Source: Streptomyces sp. NBC_01408
GTDB lineage: Bacteria > Actinomycetota > Actinomycetes > Streptomycetales > Streptomycetaceae
Assembly: GCF_026340255.1 (NCBI RefSeq)
Contig: NZ_JAPEPJ010000001.1
Location: 4,433,501 to 4,497,500 of the forward strand
Direction: 5' to 3'
Length of the DNA: 64,000 nt
Shown: one piece after another, positions 55,213 to 63,455 of the stretch
How positions within the stretch are numbered: the first letter of the stretch is position 1
Layout of the letters: each line of letters opens with the position of its first letter
Translations under genes and position numbers: made by a program
The notes under the pieces: generated by a model
What the model was told of the DNA's origin: nothing
What the model saw: the letters and a program-made list of their open reading frames with translations, nothing else
Database searches by the model: none

Positions 55213-56013
55213 TCACAGGACAGCGGTTCCCGCGGGCGGACCCCGTGAGGTGATGGTGTGGACGAGCAGGAGCCGGCGCAGCGCGCGGCCGCGCCGCTCC
55301 CGGCGCACGCGGATCCGCGGGCGGTGCGGTGTCGTGGCGCGGAGGCCGAAGAGCGCGCGCAGGGGTGTCCGGAACCACCCGGCCAGGGCGCGCAGGACAC
55401 GGAACGCCGCCTGCTCCCCGTAGGCGAGCCAGAGGCCGCACAGCACGGCGGCGAGCAGGTGGGCGGCGAGCATTTCGCCGGGTGACATGCCTCCCATGTC
55501 GTGGCCGCCACCCGGCAGTACGGCGCCGGTCGCACCGGAGGCCGTGTCCGCCATGTCGTGCACGGCGTGGTGGGAGTGCGTGCCCGGCATCGGGGTACCG
55601 GGCGGTGGCTGGGACACGCGTGTGCCGAGCCCGGCCGCGTCGACCACCCTCAGGGCCTCGCGGGCGGACAGCGCGGTTCCCGCGCCGTCTCCGCACGTCA
55701 GGTACTCGGCCCACTGGCGGGCGAACGAGGTCCCGGCCGGCAGGGACGGGCGGATCAACGACTGGGCCAGGGAGAACCCGCAGTGCAGTACGCCCTGGAC
55801 GGCCACGGTCGCCGCGGTGACGGTGAGCAGCCCGCGTTCGCGGCCCGCGAGGACCCATGCCGCGGCCGCGGTCCCCACGCACGCGCCGGCCATCGCCCAC
55901 CAGGGCACGGCCGAGCCGGACATGAGGATGTGGCCGGTGGCCGCGAGCAGCACGCAGACGGCTGCGAACATCGCAGCCCGAACGGCTCGTGAACAGTGGC
56001 CTGGTGGTGTCAT
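55213..56013 (-). CDS. His/Met-rich integral membrane protein
   Basis: A 266-aa protein with about four membrane helices and an outside loop (~140-185) rich in His, Met and Asp (HSHHAVHDMAD, GGGHDMGGMSPGEM). Such loops commonly bind copper or other soft metals. The C-terminus is very basic. Transcribed ahead of the ECF sigma gene, 143 nt apart, so it may be the signal sensor or a target. Start ATG 56013, GAGGAT upstream. No family recognised with confidence. Confidence 0.7.
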   Translation of the reverse strand: MTPPGHCSRAVRAAMFAAVCVLLAATGHILMSGSAVPWWAMAGACVGTAAAAWVLAGRERGLLTVTAATVAVQGVLHCGFSLAQSLIRPSLPAGTSFARQWAEYLTCGDGAGTALSAREALRVVDAAGLGTRVSQPPPGTPMPGTHSHHAVHDMADTASGATGAVLPGGGHDMGGMSPGEMLAAHLLAAVLCGLWLAYGEQAAFRVLRALAGWFRTPLRALFGLRATTPHRPRIRVRRERRGRALRRLLLVHTITSRGPPAGTAVL

Positions 56014-56219
56014 GGCGGGTTCATCCTCGCACCAGCTGTGCGGGCTGCGCCCCTGGGTGCGCGGTTCCTGACAAGTTCTCGAGCCCGTCCGTGGCGCGCC
56101 TGGGCCGTGCGTCCGGTGTGGCGCAGCGCACATGGGGGAGCGGGAACCGGGCCGCGGCGCCGTCCGACTGCCTTCCCGGTCGGTCGACGTGTTCCGGCAC
56201 CCGGGGAAGGGAGATTTCT

Positions 56220-57461
56220 GTGGCGTCACAGGGGACGGCGGCGGCGACGGCCACGTCATCGGGTCCGCGGAGCCGGGCCGAGCGGCAACTGACCGCACTG
56301 CTCACCTGCGCCATGGCGTTCTCGATGCTCCAGCTCTTCCTGCTGGGCGCGTTGGGCCCGCGACTCGTGGACGGGATCGGCATATCGCCGGCGGTGCTGG
56401 GCCTGACGACCACGATCGGGTTCGGCACGGCCGCCGTGCTGTCCCCGGCGGGCGGCCGGATCGTCGACCGGATCGGTCCGCGGCGCTCCCTCGTCGCCCT
56501 GCTGCTGGTCTCGGCCGCCGCGCTCGCCCTGATCGGCGCCGCGCCCGGTGCCGGTCTGCTGCTGGGCGCGGTCGCGCTGGGCGGGATACCGCAGGCCCTG
56601 GCCAACCCCGCCACCAACAAGGCCGTGCTGGCCGCCGTACCGCCCGCCCGGCGCGGTGCCGTGACGGGGCTGAAGCAGTCAGGGGTGCAACTGGGCGCGT
56701 TCGTCGCCGGGTTGCCGCTCGCGGCGCTCGCCGCCGGTATCGGCTGGCGGGGCGCGGTGTGGACCGCGTCGGGCGCGGCGCTGCTGGCCGGCGGGTGGGC
56801 GCTGCGCGGCCTGCCCGCCGACCCGCCGCCGCCCCCGGCCCCCGCCCGTACCTCGTTCGTTCCGCGCGGGATGGTGGCCTGGCTCGCGGGCTTCTCGCTC
56901 TTCCTGGGGGCCGGGATCGCCTCGGTCAACACCTACCTCGCCCTGTACGGGGTCCAGCGCCTGGGGATGGGACCGACCCAGGCCGCCGCGCTGGTCGCCG
57001 TGCTGGGCGTGGCGGGGATCGGCGGCCGGGTGGCGTGGTCGAAGGCGGCCCGCCCCGGGCTCGCCGAACGGCTGCCCGGCCGGCTCGCCGTAGGAGCGGT
57101 CGGCGCGGCCGCCCTGCTGGCCGCCGCGCTGCTGGCGAGCCCCCTGGTGTGGGTCGGTGCCGTGGCGGTAGGGGTGTTCGCCGTGTCCGGCAACGCCGTG
57201 TCCATGGTGCTGGTCATGCAGCGCGCCGCACCGGGGCGGGCGGGGCAGGACTCGGCGCTGGTGGCGGCCGGTTTCTTCGCCGGGTTCGCGGTGGGGCCGC
57301 CCCTGTTCGGCCTGTTCGCGCAGAGCGGCCGGTACGGGTCCGGCTGGGTGCTGGTCGCGGCGGAGTTCGCGGTGGCGGCCGCCGTGGCCTTCCTCTGGTC
57401 CGTACGGGACCGCCGGGACGGCAGGGGCCGCCGGGGCGACCGTCAGGAGCCGGGCGCGTGA
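56220..57461 (+). CDS. MFS transporter
   Basis: A 413-aa 12-helix major facilitator. The motif GGRIVDRIGPRRSLVAL is the cytoplasmic loop 2-3 signature; NPATNKAVLAAVPPARRGAVTGLKQSG resembles CynX/NarK-type or sugar-acid carriers. Substrate unknown; overlap (GTGA) with a glycosidase gene suggests a sugar or uronide. GTG 56220 is chosen for GAAGGGAG 6 nt upstream. Confidence 0.83.
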   Translation: MASQGTAAATATSSGPRSRAERQLTALLTCAMAFSMLQLFLLGALGPRLVDGIGISPAVLGLTTTIGFGTAAVLSPAGGRIVDRIGPRRSLVALLLVSAAALALIGAAPGAGLLLGAVALGGIPQALANPATNKAVLAAVPPARRGAVTGLKQSGVQLGAFVAGLPLAALAAGIGWRGAVWTASGAALLAGGWALRGLPADPPPPPAPARTSFVPRGMVAWLAGFSLFLGAGIASVNTYLALYGVQRLGMGPTQAAALVAVLGVAGIGGRVAWSKAARPGLAERLPGRLAVGAVGAAALLAAALLASPLVWVGAVAVGVFAVSGNAVSMVLVMQRAAPGRAGQDSALVAAGFFAGFAVGPPLFGLFAQSGRYGSGWVLVAAEFAVAAAVAFLWSVRDRRDGRGRRGDRQEPGA

Positions 57462-57505
57462 CCTCCGGGGCCTGGGCCGGGCGCGTGACCTCCGAGGCGT
57501 GGGCC
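57452..57505 (+). repeat. 27-bp tandem duplication at the start of a gene
   Basis: Two adjacent 27-bp units (57452-57478 and 57479-57505) match at 25 of 27 positions. The duplication keeps frame and duplicates the start codon region, giving VTSGAWAGR then VTSEAWAGR. Confidence 0.8.
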
Positions 57506-58573
57506 GGCCGGGCACTCGCGGCCGTACTCGACCGGGTCGCCGTCACCGCGGCGCAGGTGGGCCCCCGCTTCCCGCTGTACGCCGAGCCCGGCGACGGGCG
57601 GTGGACGACGACCGGCCGCGGCTCGTGGACCGGCGGCTTCTGGGCCGGACTGCTGTGGCTGCGGGCCCGCTCCACCGGGGCCGAGGCCGACCGGCGGGCC
57701 GCCGCCGCGTGCACGGCGCGGCTCGGGTCCTGGGCGGAGGCGGACACCGCCACCCGTGGCCTGATCCTCTGGTACGGGACCGCTTCGGCGGCCGACGAGG
57801 GCGAAGCCGCGGCCCTGCGCGCGCACGCGGCCCGGGCCTGCCTGGCGGCGTACGACCCCGCGCTCGGGATCGTGCCCTGGGGCAGTGCGCTGGGCGGGCC
57901 CCGCCTGCTGGCCCGGGCGGACGCCGTGCCCGGCATGGTGCCCCTGCTGGCGGGCGCCGGACCTGAAGGGGCCGCTGCCGCGGCCGGCCACCTCCACCGG
58001 CACCTCGACCTCTGCCTCGGAACCGGCGGCGAAGAGCCGCCCCCCGCCTGGGAGTTCACCGGTGAGACGGGCTGGCGGCCCTGCGCGGAACCCCGGCCGG
58101 GCTGGAGCCGCGGCCGGGCCTGGCTCCTCCTTGCGGTCGCCGACGCGCTGCTCCGCCCCGAGGTCGCCGCGCACCGGTCGGACGACCGGCTCGCGCGGGC
58201 GGCGCGGCTCCTGCTGGCACAGGGCGACGTGCTCACCGGGCGGCTCGTCCCGCCGGCCGAGGCCGCCCGGCCGGACGGGCCGCCCGACACCTCGGCCGCG
58301 GCGATCACCGCGGTCGCCCTGCTGAAACTCGCCCGGGTGCCCGGCCCCTGGGCGCAGGAGTGCTCGTACCGGGCCGTCGCCGTCCTGAAGCGGCTTGCCG
58401 AAGCCCATGTCACCGACGGCGCCGGTACCGGCCGTCCGGCCGGGATGCTGCTGGACGGCTGCTACGACAGCGGCAGGGGGCTGGCGATCCGGCACGAACT
58501 CATCTGGGGCGACCACTTCCTGGCCCTCGGACTGGCATCGCTGGACGGGCTCGTCGACATCACCCGGGTCTAG
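57458..58573 (+). CDS. Six-hairpin glycosidase-like protein (GH88/GH105 type)
   Basis: A 371-aa cytoplasmic protein with the alpha6/alpha6 barrel pattern: WTTTGRGSWTGGFWAGLLWL, ILWYGTASAADEG, PAWEFTGETGWRPCAEPRPGWSRGRAW, PDTSAAAITAVALLKL and a C-terminal LIWGDHFLALGL. This resembles unsaturated glucuronyl hydrolases, which act on lyase-derived disaccharides. Start GTG 57458 overlaps the MFS stop; a 27-bp tandem duplication makes GTG 57485 an equally good start. The stop shares CTAG with the convergent dehydrogenase. Confidence 0.72.
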   Translation: MTSGAWAGRVTSEAWAGRALAAVLDRVAVTAAQVGPRFPLYAEPGDGRWTTTGRGSWTGGFWAGLLWLRARSTGAEADRRAAAACTARLGSWAEADTATRGLILWYGTASAADEGEAAALRAHAARACLAAYDPALGIVPWGSALGGPRLLARADAVPGMVPLLAGAGPEGAAAAAGHLHRHLDLCLGTGGEEPPPAWEFTGETGWRPCAEPRPGWSRGRAWLLLAVADALLRPEVAAHRSDDRLARAARLLLAQGDVLTGRLVPPAEAARPDGPPDTSAAAITAVALLKLARVPGPWAQECSYRAVAVLKRLAEAHVTDGAGTGRPAGMLLDGCYDSGRGLAIRHELIWGDHFLALGLASLDGLVDITRV

Positions 58574-59775
58574 TCGAAGTCGCGTCGGCCGCCGTAGTCG
58601 CGCAGGACGCGGCGGGCCACGGAGGTGATGTGGAGTTCGTCCGGGCCGTCCAGGATGCGGGCGGCGCGCCCGGTGCGGAACAGCGCGGGCAGTGCGGTGT
58701 CCGGACCGAGTCCGGCGGCTCCGTGGACCTGGATGGCCGAGTCCGCCACCTGCTGGAGCATCCGGGCGGCGGCGACCTTGGCGAGCCCCACCTCGGTGCG
58801 GGCGTCCTGCCCGGCGGCGATCCTGGCGACGGCCTCGTGGACCAGGGGCCGGGTGGTGCGCAGCGCGAGCAGGGCGTCGAAGACGTGCTGCTGGACCAGT
58901 TGGTGGTCGGCGAGCGGCCCCCGGGACCCACGGTGGGTGGCGGCCCGCTCGCACATGAGGCCGAAGGCGCGCTGGGCCTGGCCGAGCCAGCGCAGGCAGC
59001 GCAGGGTGCGGCCGAGCGCGAGGCGTTCGCCCGCGATCGCCAGTGCGTCGCCCGGTTCGCCCAGGAGGTGGTCGGCGGGTACGCGGACGCGGTCGAGCTC
59101 GATCTCGTACTGGCCCGTCGCGCCGAGTACCGGGAGTTCCCGGACGACACGGAAGCCGGGCGAGCCGGTGGGGACGAGGAGCAGCGAGAGTCCCCCGCGG
59201 TCCCCGGGTGCGCCGCCGGTGCGGGCCATGACGGTCACGAGATCGGCGCCCGCCGCGCCGGAGGTGAACCATTTGCGGCCGGTGACCAGCCAACTTCCGT
59301 CGGGCTGCCGCTCGGCGCGGGTCGTGGTGCGGAAGGGGTCGGTGCCGGGAACCTCCGGTTCGGTCATGGCGTAGCAGGACCGCGACTCCCCGGCGACGAG
59401 GGGCTTGAGGTACTCCTCGCGGACCCGGGCACCGCCGTGGCGGCCCAGCATGGTGACGTCGAGCAGCGGAGCGGAGCCCAGCGCGGCCGGGCCGTGGTCG
59501 CTGGCCCCCTCGGCCTCCGCCAGCTCCGCGTACGCGGTGAAGGACAGTCCGCCGCCGCCCAGTTCGGCCGGGAGCGGCAACGCCCACAGGCCCTCGTCCC
59601 GGGCCCGGCCGCGCAGCTCCGCCAGGGCCGAAGCGGCGGCCGGCCCGCCCGCGTCGAGCACCGCCTCGTACGGGATCACCCGCGCGCGCACGAACCGTTC
59701 GACCCGTCCTCTCAACTCCGCGCCGCCGATGTCAGGTTGTGCGGGGCCGCCGTACGCGGCGCCTGAATCCGTCAC
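58570..59775 (-). CDS. Acyl-CoA dehydrogenase (CaiA-like)
   Basis: A 401-aa FAD enzyme that introduces or reduces an alpha-beta double bond in an acyl-CoA. Landmarks: CYAMTEPEVPGTDPFRTTTRAE (FAD motif 1), RKWFTSGA, and a C-terminal QVHGAAGLG...RTGRAARILDGPDELH. Length fits the family. GTG 59775 has GAGGAGG about 7 nt upstream. Divergent from a CoA-transferase/ligase pair, so one pathway is likely. Confidence 0.88.
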   Translation of the reverse strand: MTDSGAAYGGPAQPDIGGAELRGRVERFVRARVIPYEAVLDAGGPAAASALAELRGRARDEGLWALPLPAELGGGGLSFTAYAELAEAEGASDHGPAALGSAPLLDVTMLGRHGGARVREEYLKPLVAGESRSCYAMTEPEVPGTDPFRTTTRAERQPDGSWLVTGRKWFTSGAAGADLVTVMARTGGAPGDRGGLSLLLVPTGSPGFRVVRELPVLGATGQYEIELDRVRVPADHLLGEPGDALAIAGERLALGRTLRCLRWLGQAQRAFGLMCERAATHRGSRGPLADHQLVQQHVFDALLALRTTRPLVHEAVARIAAGQDARTEVGLAKVAAARMLQQVADSAIQVHGAAGLGPDTALPALFRTGRAARILDGPDELHITSVARRVLRDYGGRRDFD

Positions 59776-59789
59776 TGCATTCCTCCTCA

Positions 59790-59799
59790 TTCCCGGGAA
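59790..59799. promoter_or_regulatory. Short palindrome in the acyl-CoA divergent region
   Basis: TTCCCGGGAA followed by a second GGGAA; it lies just upstream of the dehydrogenase start in a 143-nt divergent spacer. Weak operator candidate. Confidence 0.25.
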
Positions 59800-59918
59800 C
59801 CCATGGGAACGGCTGTCCGACTGTCTGTCCGTGGAACTGGTCGGGTGCGCACGCTCCCGAGTTCCCGAGTCCCGTACGACCTGGGCGCCGGCCACCGCCG
59901 CGCCGGGAGAGGAGAGGC

Positions 59919-61712
59919 ATGGCGTCCCCCGCAACCACGCAGACGGTCCGGCCGCTCGACACACTGCGCTTCGACACCTCGGGGCCCCCGCAGATCACGG
60001 ACGTCGTCGCCGAACACCTGCGGCTGCTCGGCGCGCGGAGCGACACCCCCGGCCACGAGGAAGTGCCGGACCGCATCACGCTCACCGGAGGCGGGTTCAC
60101 GCCCGCGCAGGCGACCACCACCTGGGGGAACCCCGGGAGCGGGCTCGTCGACGAGGCGACCGTGCAGGCGGCCACCGGCATCATGGCCGTCCACGGCCGA
60201 CGGGACGGCGGCCCGCGCGGCCTCGCCGCCGACTACGCGGCGACGGCCACCGCCGTCCTCACCGTCCAGGGGCTGCTCGCGGGCCTGGTCGGCCAGGCCC
60301 GCGGAGCCGAGGCCTCCCACGTCACCACCGGCGCGGACCGGGCCGGGCTGCTCGCCGTGTCCCAGTACCTCGCCGCGGCCGGGGCCGACGAGGGCGAGGC
60401 CACCGAACTCGCCCCCGGCGGACCGCCCTTCACCTCGGCCGAAGGCGTGCTCTTCGAGCTGGAGACCCTCGATCCGGGCGCCTGGGCGGCGTTCTGGCGG
60501 GCCCTGGAGGCCCCCACCGACGCGATACGGGCGGGCTGGCGGCCCTTCCAGTTCCGCTACGCCACCGCCTGCGCCCCCTTCCCGCCGGTCCTCCACACGG
60601 TGACCCGGGCGCATCCCCTCGTACGGATCCGGCAGGCGGCGGTGCTCTCCGGCGCCGAGGTGTGCGTCCTGCGCACCCTCGCCGAACGCGCCGGGGAATC
60701 CGACGGCGCCGCCCCCTGGTCGCTGGAGCCCCGGGGAACCGGCGCCGGCCTGCCTGCCGCGCGCCCCACGGACACCCGGCTCGCCCCCTCGCCCGCCCGG
60801 CCGCTGGCCGGACTGACCGTGCTGGAGGCGGGCCGCCGGATCCAGGCCCCGCTGGCCGCGCACCTGCTCGGCCTGCTGGGCGCCGAGGTCATCCGGATCG
60901 AGCCGCCGGGCGGGGATCCGCTGCGCGGCATGCCGCCCGCCTGCTCCGGCGTCTCCGCACGCTGGCTCGCCCTCAACCGGGGCAAGAAGGCCGTCGAGAT
61001 CGACATCAAGGCCGCCGCCGACCGCCGCCGACTGCGGGACATGGCCGCGCGGGCCGACGTCTTCCTGCACAACTGGGCGCCGGGCAAGGCCGCCGAGCTC
61101 GGCCTCGACGCCGACGACCTCGCGCGCGTCAATCCCGCCCTCGTCTACGCGTACACCAGCGGCTGGGCCGACCGGCTCCGGGACGCCCCCATGGGCACCG
61201 ACTTCATGGTCCAGGCGCGGACCGGCGTGGGCGAGGCCGTCCGCCCCCGAGGCGAGGCCCCGGCACCCTCGTTGATGACCCTGCTCGACGTACTCGGCGG
61301 ACTGCACGGCGCCGAGGCGGTGCTGGCCGGTCTGCTGCTGCGCGAGCACACGGGGCACGGCGTACGGGTGGACTCCTCGCTCCTCGGCGCCGCCGACACC
61401 CTGACCGCCCCCGCCCTGCGGCGGGCGGCGCGCGGGGAGGACCCCAGACGGCCCGCCGGGTTCCGGCACCCGCTGGTGACCGCCGACGGCTGGATCGCGG
61501 CCTCCGACGGGAGCGCCGCGGCCGCGGCCGCGTACGACCTGCGCGAGCTCTCCACGTGCGACGCCCTGGCCCAGTTGAGTGCTCACGGCCTCAGCGCCAC
61601 CGCCGTCACCACCGACCTCTCCGACCTGCACCACGACGCGCGCTTCGCCGGCTCGATCAGCCGTGATGCGCACGGTGCCCCCGCCGTTCCCGACCCCTGG
61701 AGCTTCGCATGA
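59919..61712 (+). CDS. Family III CoA-transferase (CaiB/BaiF), extended
   Basis: A 597-aa protein. Residues ~290-590 are a CaiB/BaiF CoA-transferase: LAGLTVLEAGRRIQAPLAAHLLGLLGAEVIRIEPP and PMGTDFMVQARTG, with the Asp that carries the CoA-anhydride intermediate. The first ~280 residues are an extra half that looks like a second, degenerate CoA-transferase segment; ordinary CaiB is ~405 aa. ATG 59919 has GGAGAGG upstream. ATGA overlap with the ligase gene. Confidence 0.85.
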   Translation: MASPATTQTVRPLDTLRFDTSGPPQITDVVAEHLRLLGARSDTPGHEEVPDRITLTGGGFTPAQATTTWGNPGSGLVDEATVQAATGIMAVHGRRDGGPRGLAADYAATATAVLTVQGLLAGLVGQARGAEASHVTTGADRAGLLAVSQYLAAAGADEGEATELAPGGPPFTSAEGVLFELETLDPGAWAAFWRALEAPTDAIRAGWRPFQFRYATACAPFPPVLHTVTRAHPLVRIRQAAVLSGAEVCVLRTLAERAGESDGAAPWSLEPRGTGAGLPAARPTDTRLAPSPARPLAGLTVLEAGRRIQAPLAAHLLGLLGAEVIRIEPPGGDPLRGMPPACSGVSARWLALNRGKKAVEIDIKAAADRRRLRDMAARADVFLHNWAPGKAAELGLDADDLARVNPALVYAYTSGWADRLRDAPMGTDFMVQARTGVGEAVRPRGEAPAPSLMTLLDVLGGLHGAEAVLAGLLLREHTGHGVRVDSSLLGAADTLTAPALRRAARGEDPRRPAGFRHPLVTADGWIAASDGSAAAAAAYDLRELSTCDALAQLSAHGLSATAVTTDLSDLHHDARFAGSISRDAHGAPAVPDPWSFA

Positions 61713-63406
61713 CCGCCGACAGGCTCGAACTGCGCGATCTGCTGCCCGTCGAACTCCGCCGCTCCTGGGTGGTCGACGGCACCTGCCCCGACCTCGACCT
61801 CTACAGCCTCTTCCGGGCCCGCCAGATCGCGGACCTGCACCGCACGGCCATCCTGGACGCCAAGGGCGCACTCTGTTACACCGCCCTGGACCGCAAGGTG
61901 CGATGTCTGGCCACAGGCCTCAGGAACCTCGGCATACGCCCGGGCGACGTGGTCGGCGTACAACTGCCCAACCACCGCAACGCCGTCATCGCCGACCTGG
62001 CGCTGGCCGCCCTCGGCGCCGTCGCACTCCCGTTCCCCGTCGGCCGGGGCACCCTGGAGGCCGAGTGCCTGCTGCGGCGTGCCGAGGCCGTCGCCGTCAT
62101 CGCCGCGGTCGAACACCGCGACTTCCGCCACGCGGCCGATCTGCACGCGCTCTCCCGCGCCCTGCCCGCCCTCCGCCACGTCATCGCGGTGGGCCCCGGC
62201 ACCGCGCCGGAGGGAACGACCGCGTGGGCCGGGCTCATGCGGTCCGACCCCAGCGGATTCGTCCCGGCCCGGCCCGATCCCGACAGCGCCGCCCGCATCC
62301 TCGTCTCGTCCGGATCGGAGGCCGAGCCGAAGATGATCGCGTACTCGCACAACGCGCTCGCCGGCGGCCGCGGGAACTTCCTCGCCTCCCTCATCCCCGA
62401 CGGGACCCCGCCGCGCTGCCTCTTCCTCGTCCCGCTGGCCTCCGCCTTCGGTTCCAACGGCACGGCCGTCACCCTCGCCCGGCACGGCGGCACCCTGGTC
62501 CTGCTCGACCACTTCACCCCGGAGGCCGCCCTCGCGGCGGTCCGTGAGCACGAGCCGACCCATGTCCTCGGCGTGCCGACCATGGTCCGGATGATGCTCG
62601 AACGCCTCGACACGACCGCCGAGCGGCTGCCCGCCCCCACGGCCCTGGTCCTCGGCGGCGCCCCGCTCGACGAGACCACCGCTGCCGCCGCAGCGAAGGC
62701 GTTCGGCTGCCCGGTGGTCAACCTCTACGGCTCGGCGGACGGGGTCAACTGCCACACGGGACTGGGCAACACGGTTCCCCCGACCGACGCCTCCGGTGTC
62801 GTCGCGGGCCACCCCGACCCCCGGGTCGCCGAGATCCGCATCGCCGACCCCGACACGCACGAACCGCTGTCCGACGGTGCCATCGGCGAGATCATCTCCC
62901 GGGGACCCATGACGCCGTTGTGCTACGTCGGCGCCCCCGACCTCGACGCCCGCTACCGCACGCCCGACGGCTGGGTCCGCACCGGCGACCTCGGCTACCT
63001 CGACGCCGACAGTGTCCTCCACGTCGTCGGACGGCTCAAGGACATCGTCATCCGCGGCGGCGCCAACATCAGCCCCGCCGAAGTCGAACGCGAACTCCGC
63101 TCGCACCCGCGGGTCCGGGACGTGGTCTGCGTCGGCGTCCCCGACCCGCTCATGGGCGAGCGGCTGGCCGTCTGCGTCGTGCCCCGGGGATCCATCGCGC
63201 CCACGCTCGCCTCCCTCGGCGAGCACCTGACCGCCCGCGGACTGGAGCGGCGCAAGCATCCGGAGCGGCTCCTGGTGGTGGGCGAGCTGCCGCTGACGGC
63301 CGCCGGCAAGCCCGACCGGGCGGCCCTGCGGGAGCGCCTGGCCCGCAGCGCGCCGCAGACCGCCGACGGTACGAGAGGCCCCGCGCCCCTCGCCCAGGCC
63401 GGATGA
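61709..63406 (+). CDS. Acyl-CoA ligase (AMP-binding, CaiC-like)
   Basis: A 565-aa ANL ligase. The P-loop reads ILVSSGSEAEPKMIAYSH, a variant of the usual YTSGTTGxPKG; YGSADGVNCHTG, VRTGDLGYLD and the lid motif LTAAGKPDRAAL are present. It activates an acid to its CoA thioester, working with the CoA-transferase. ATG 61709 overlaps its stop. Confidence 0.87.
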   Translation: MTADRLELRDLLPVELRRSWVVDGTCPDLDLYSLFRARQIADLHRTAILDAKGALCYTALDRKVRCLATGLRNLGIRPGDVVGVQLPNHRNAVIADLALAALGAVALPFPVGRGTLEAECLLRRAEAVAVIAAVEHRDFRHAADLHALSRALPALRHVIAVGPGTAPEGTTAWAGLMRSDPSGFVPARPDPDSAARILVSSGSEAEPKMIAYSHNALAGGRGNFLASLIPDGTPPRCLFLVPLASAFGSNGTAVTLARHGGTLVLLDHFTPEAALAAVREHEPTHVLGVPTMVRMMLERLDTTAERLPAPTALVLGGAPLDETTAAAAAKAFGCPVVNLYGSADGVNCHTGLGNTVPPTDASGVVAGHPDPRVAEIRIADPDTHEPLSDGAIGEIISRGPMTPLCYVGAPDLDARYRTPDGWVRTGDLGYLDADSVLHVVGRLKDIVIRGGANISPAEVERELRSHPRVRDVVCVGVPDPLMGERLAVCVVPRGSIAPTLASLGEHLTARGLERRKHPERLLVVGELPLTAAGKPDRAALRERLARSAPQTADGTRGPAPLAQAG

Positions 63407-63446
63407 CGGAAGGGGCCCGGCAGCACCTGCTGCCGGGCCCCTTCCG
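63407..63446. terminator. Bidirectional hairpin at the right end
   Basis: A perfect 19-bp stem, CGGAAGGGGCCCGGCAGCA with TGCTGCCGGGCCCCTTCCG, around CC, beginning right after the ligase stop and facing the convergent lipoprotein gene. Confidence 0.85.
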
Positions 63447-63455
63447 TGCCGTTGG

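Noticed and set aside
58570..58573. Convergent genes sharing one CTAG as both stop codons
   Set aside because: Compact and pretty, but a TAG-TAG overlap in CTAG is a simple consequence of palindromy and needs no special explanation.
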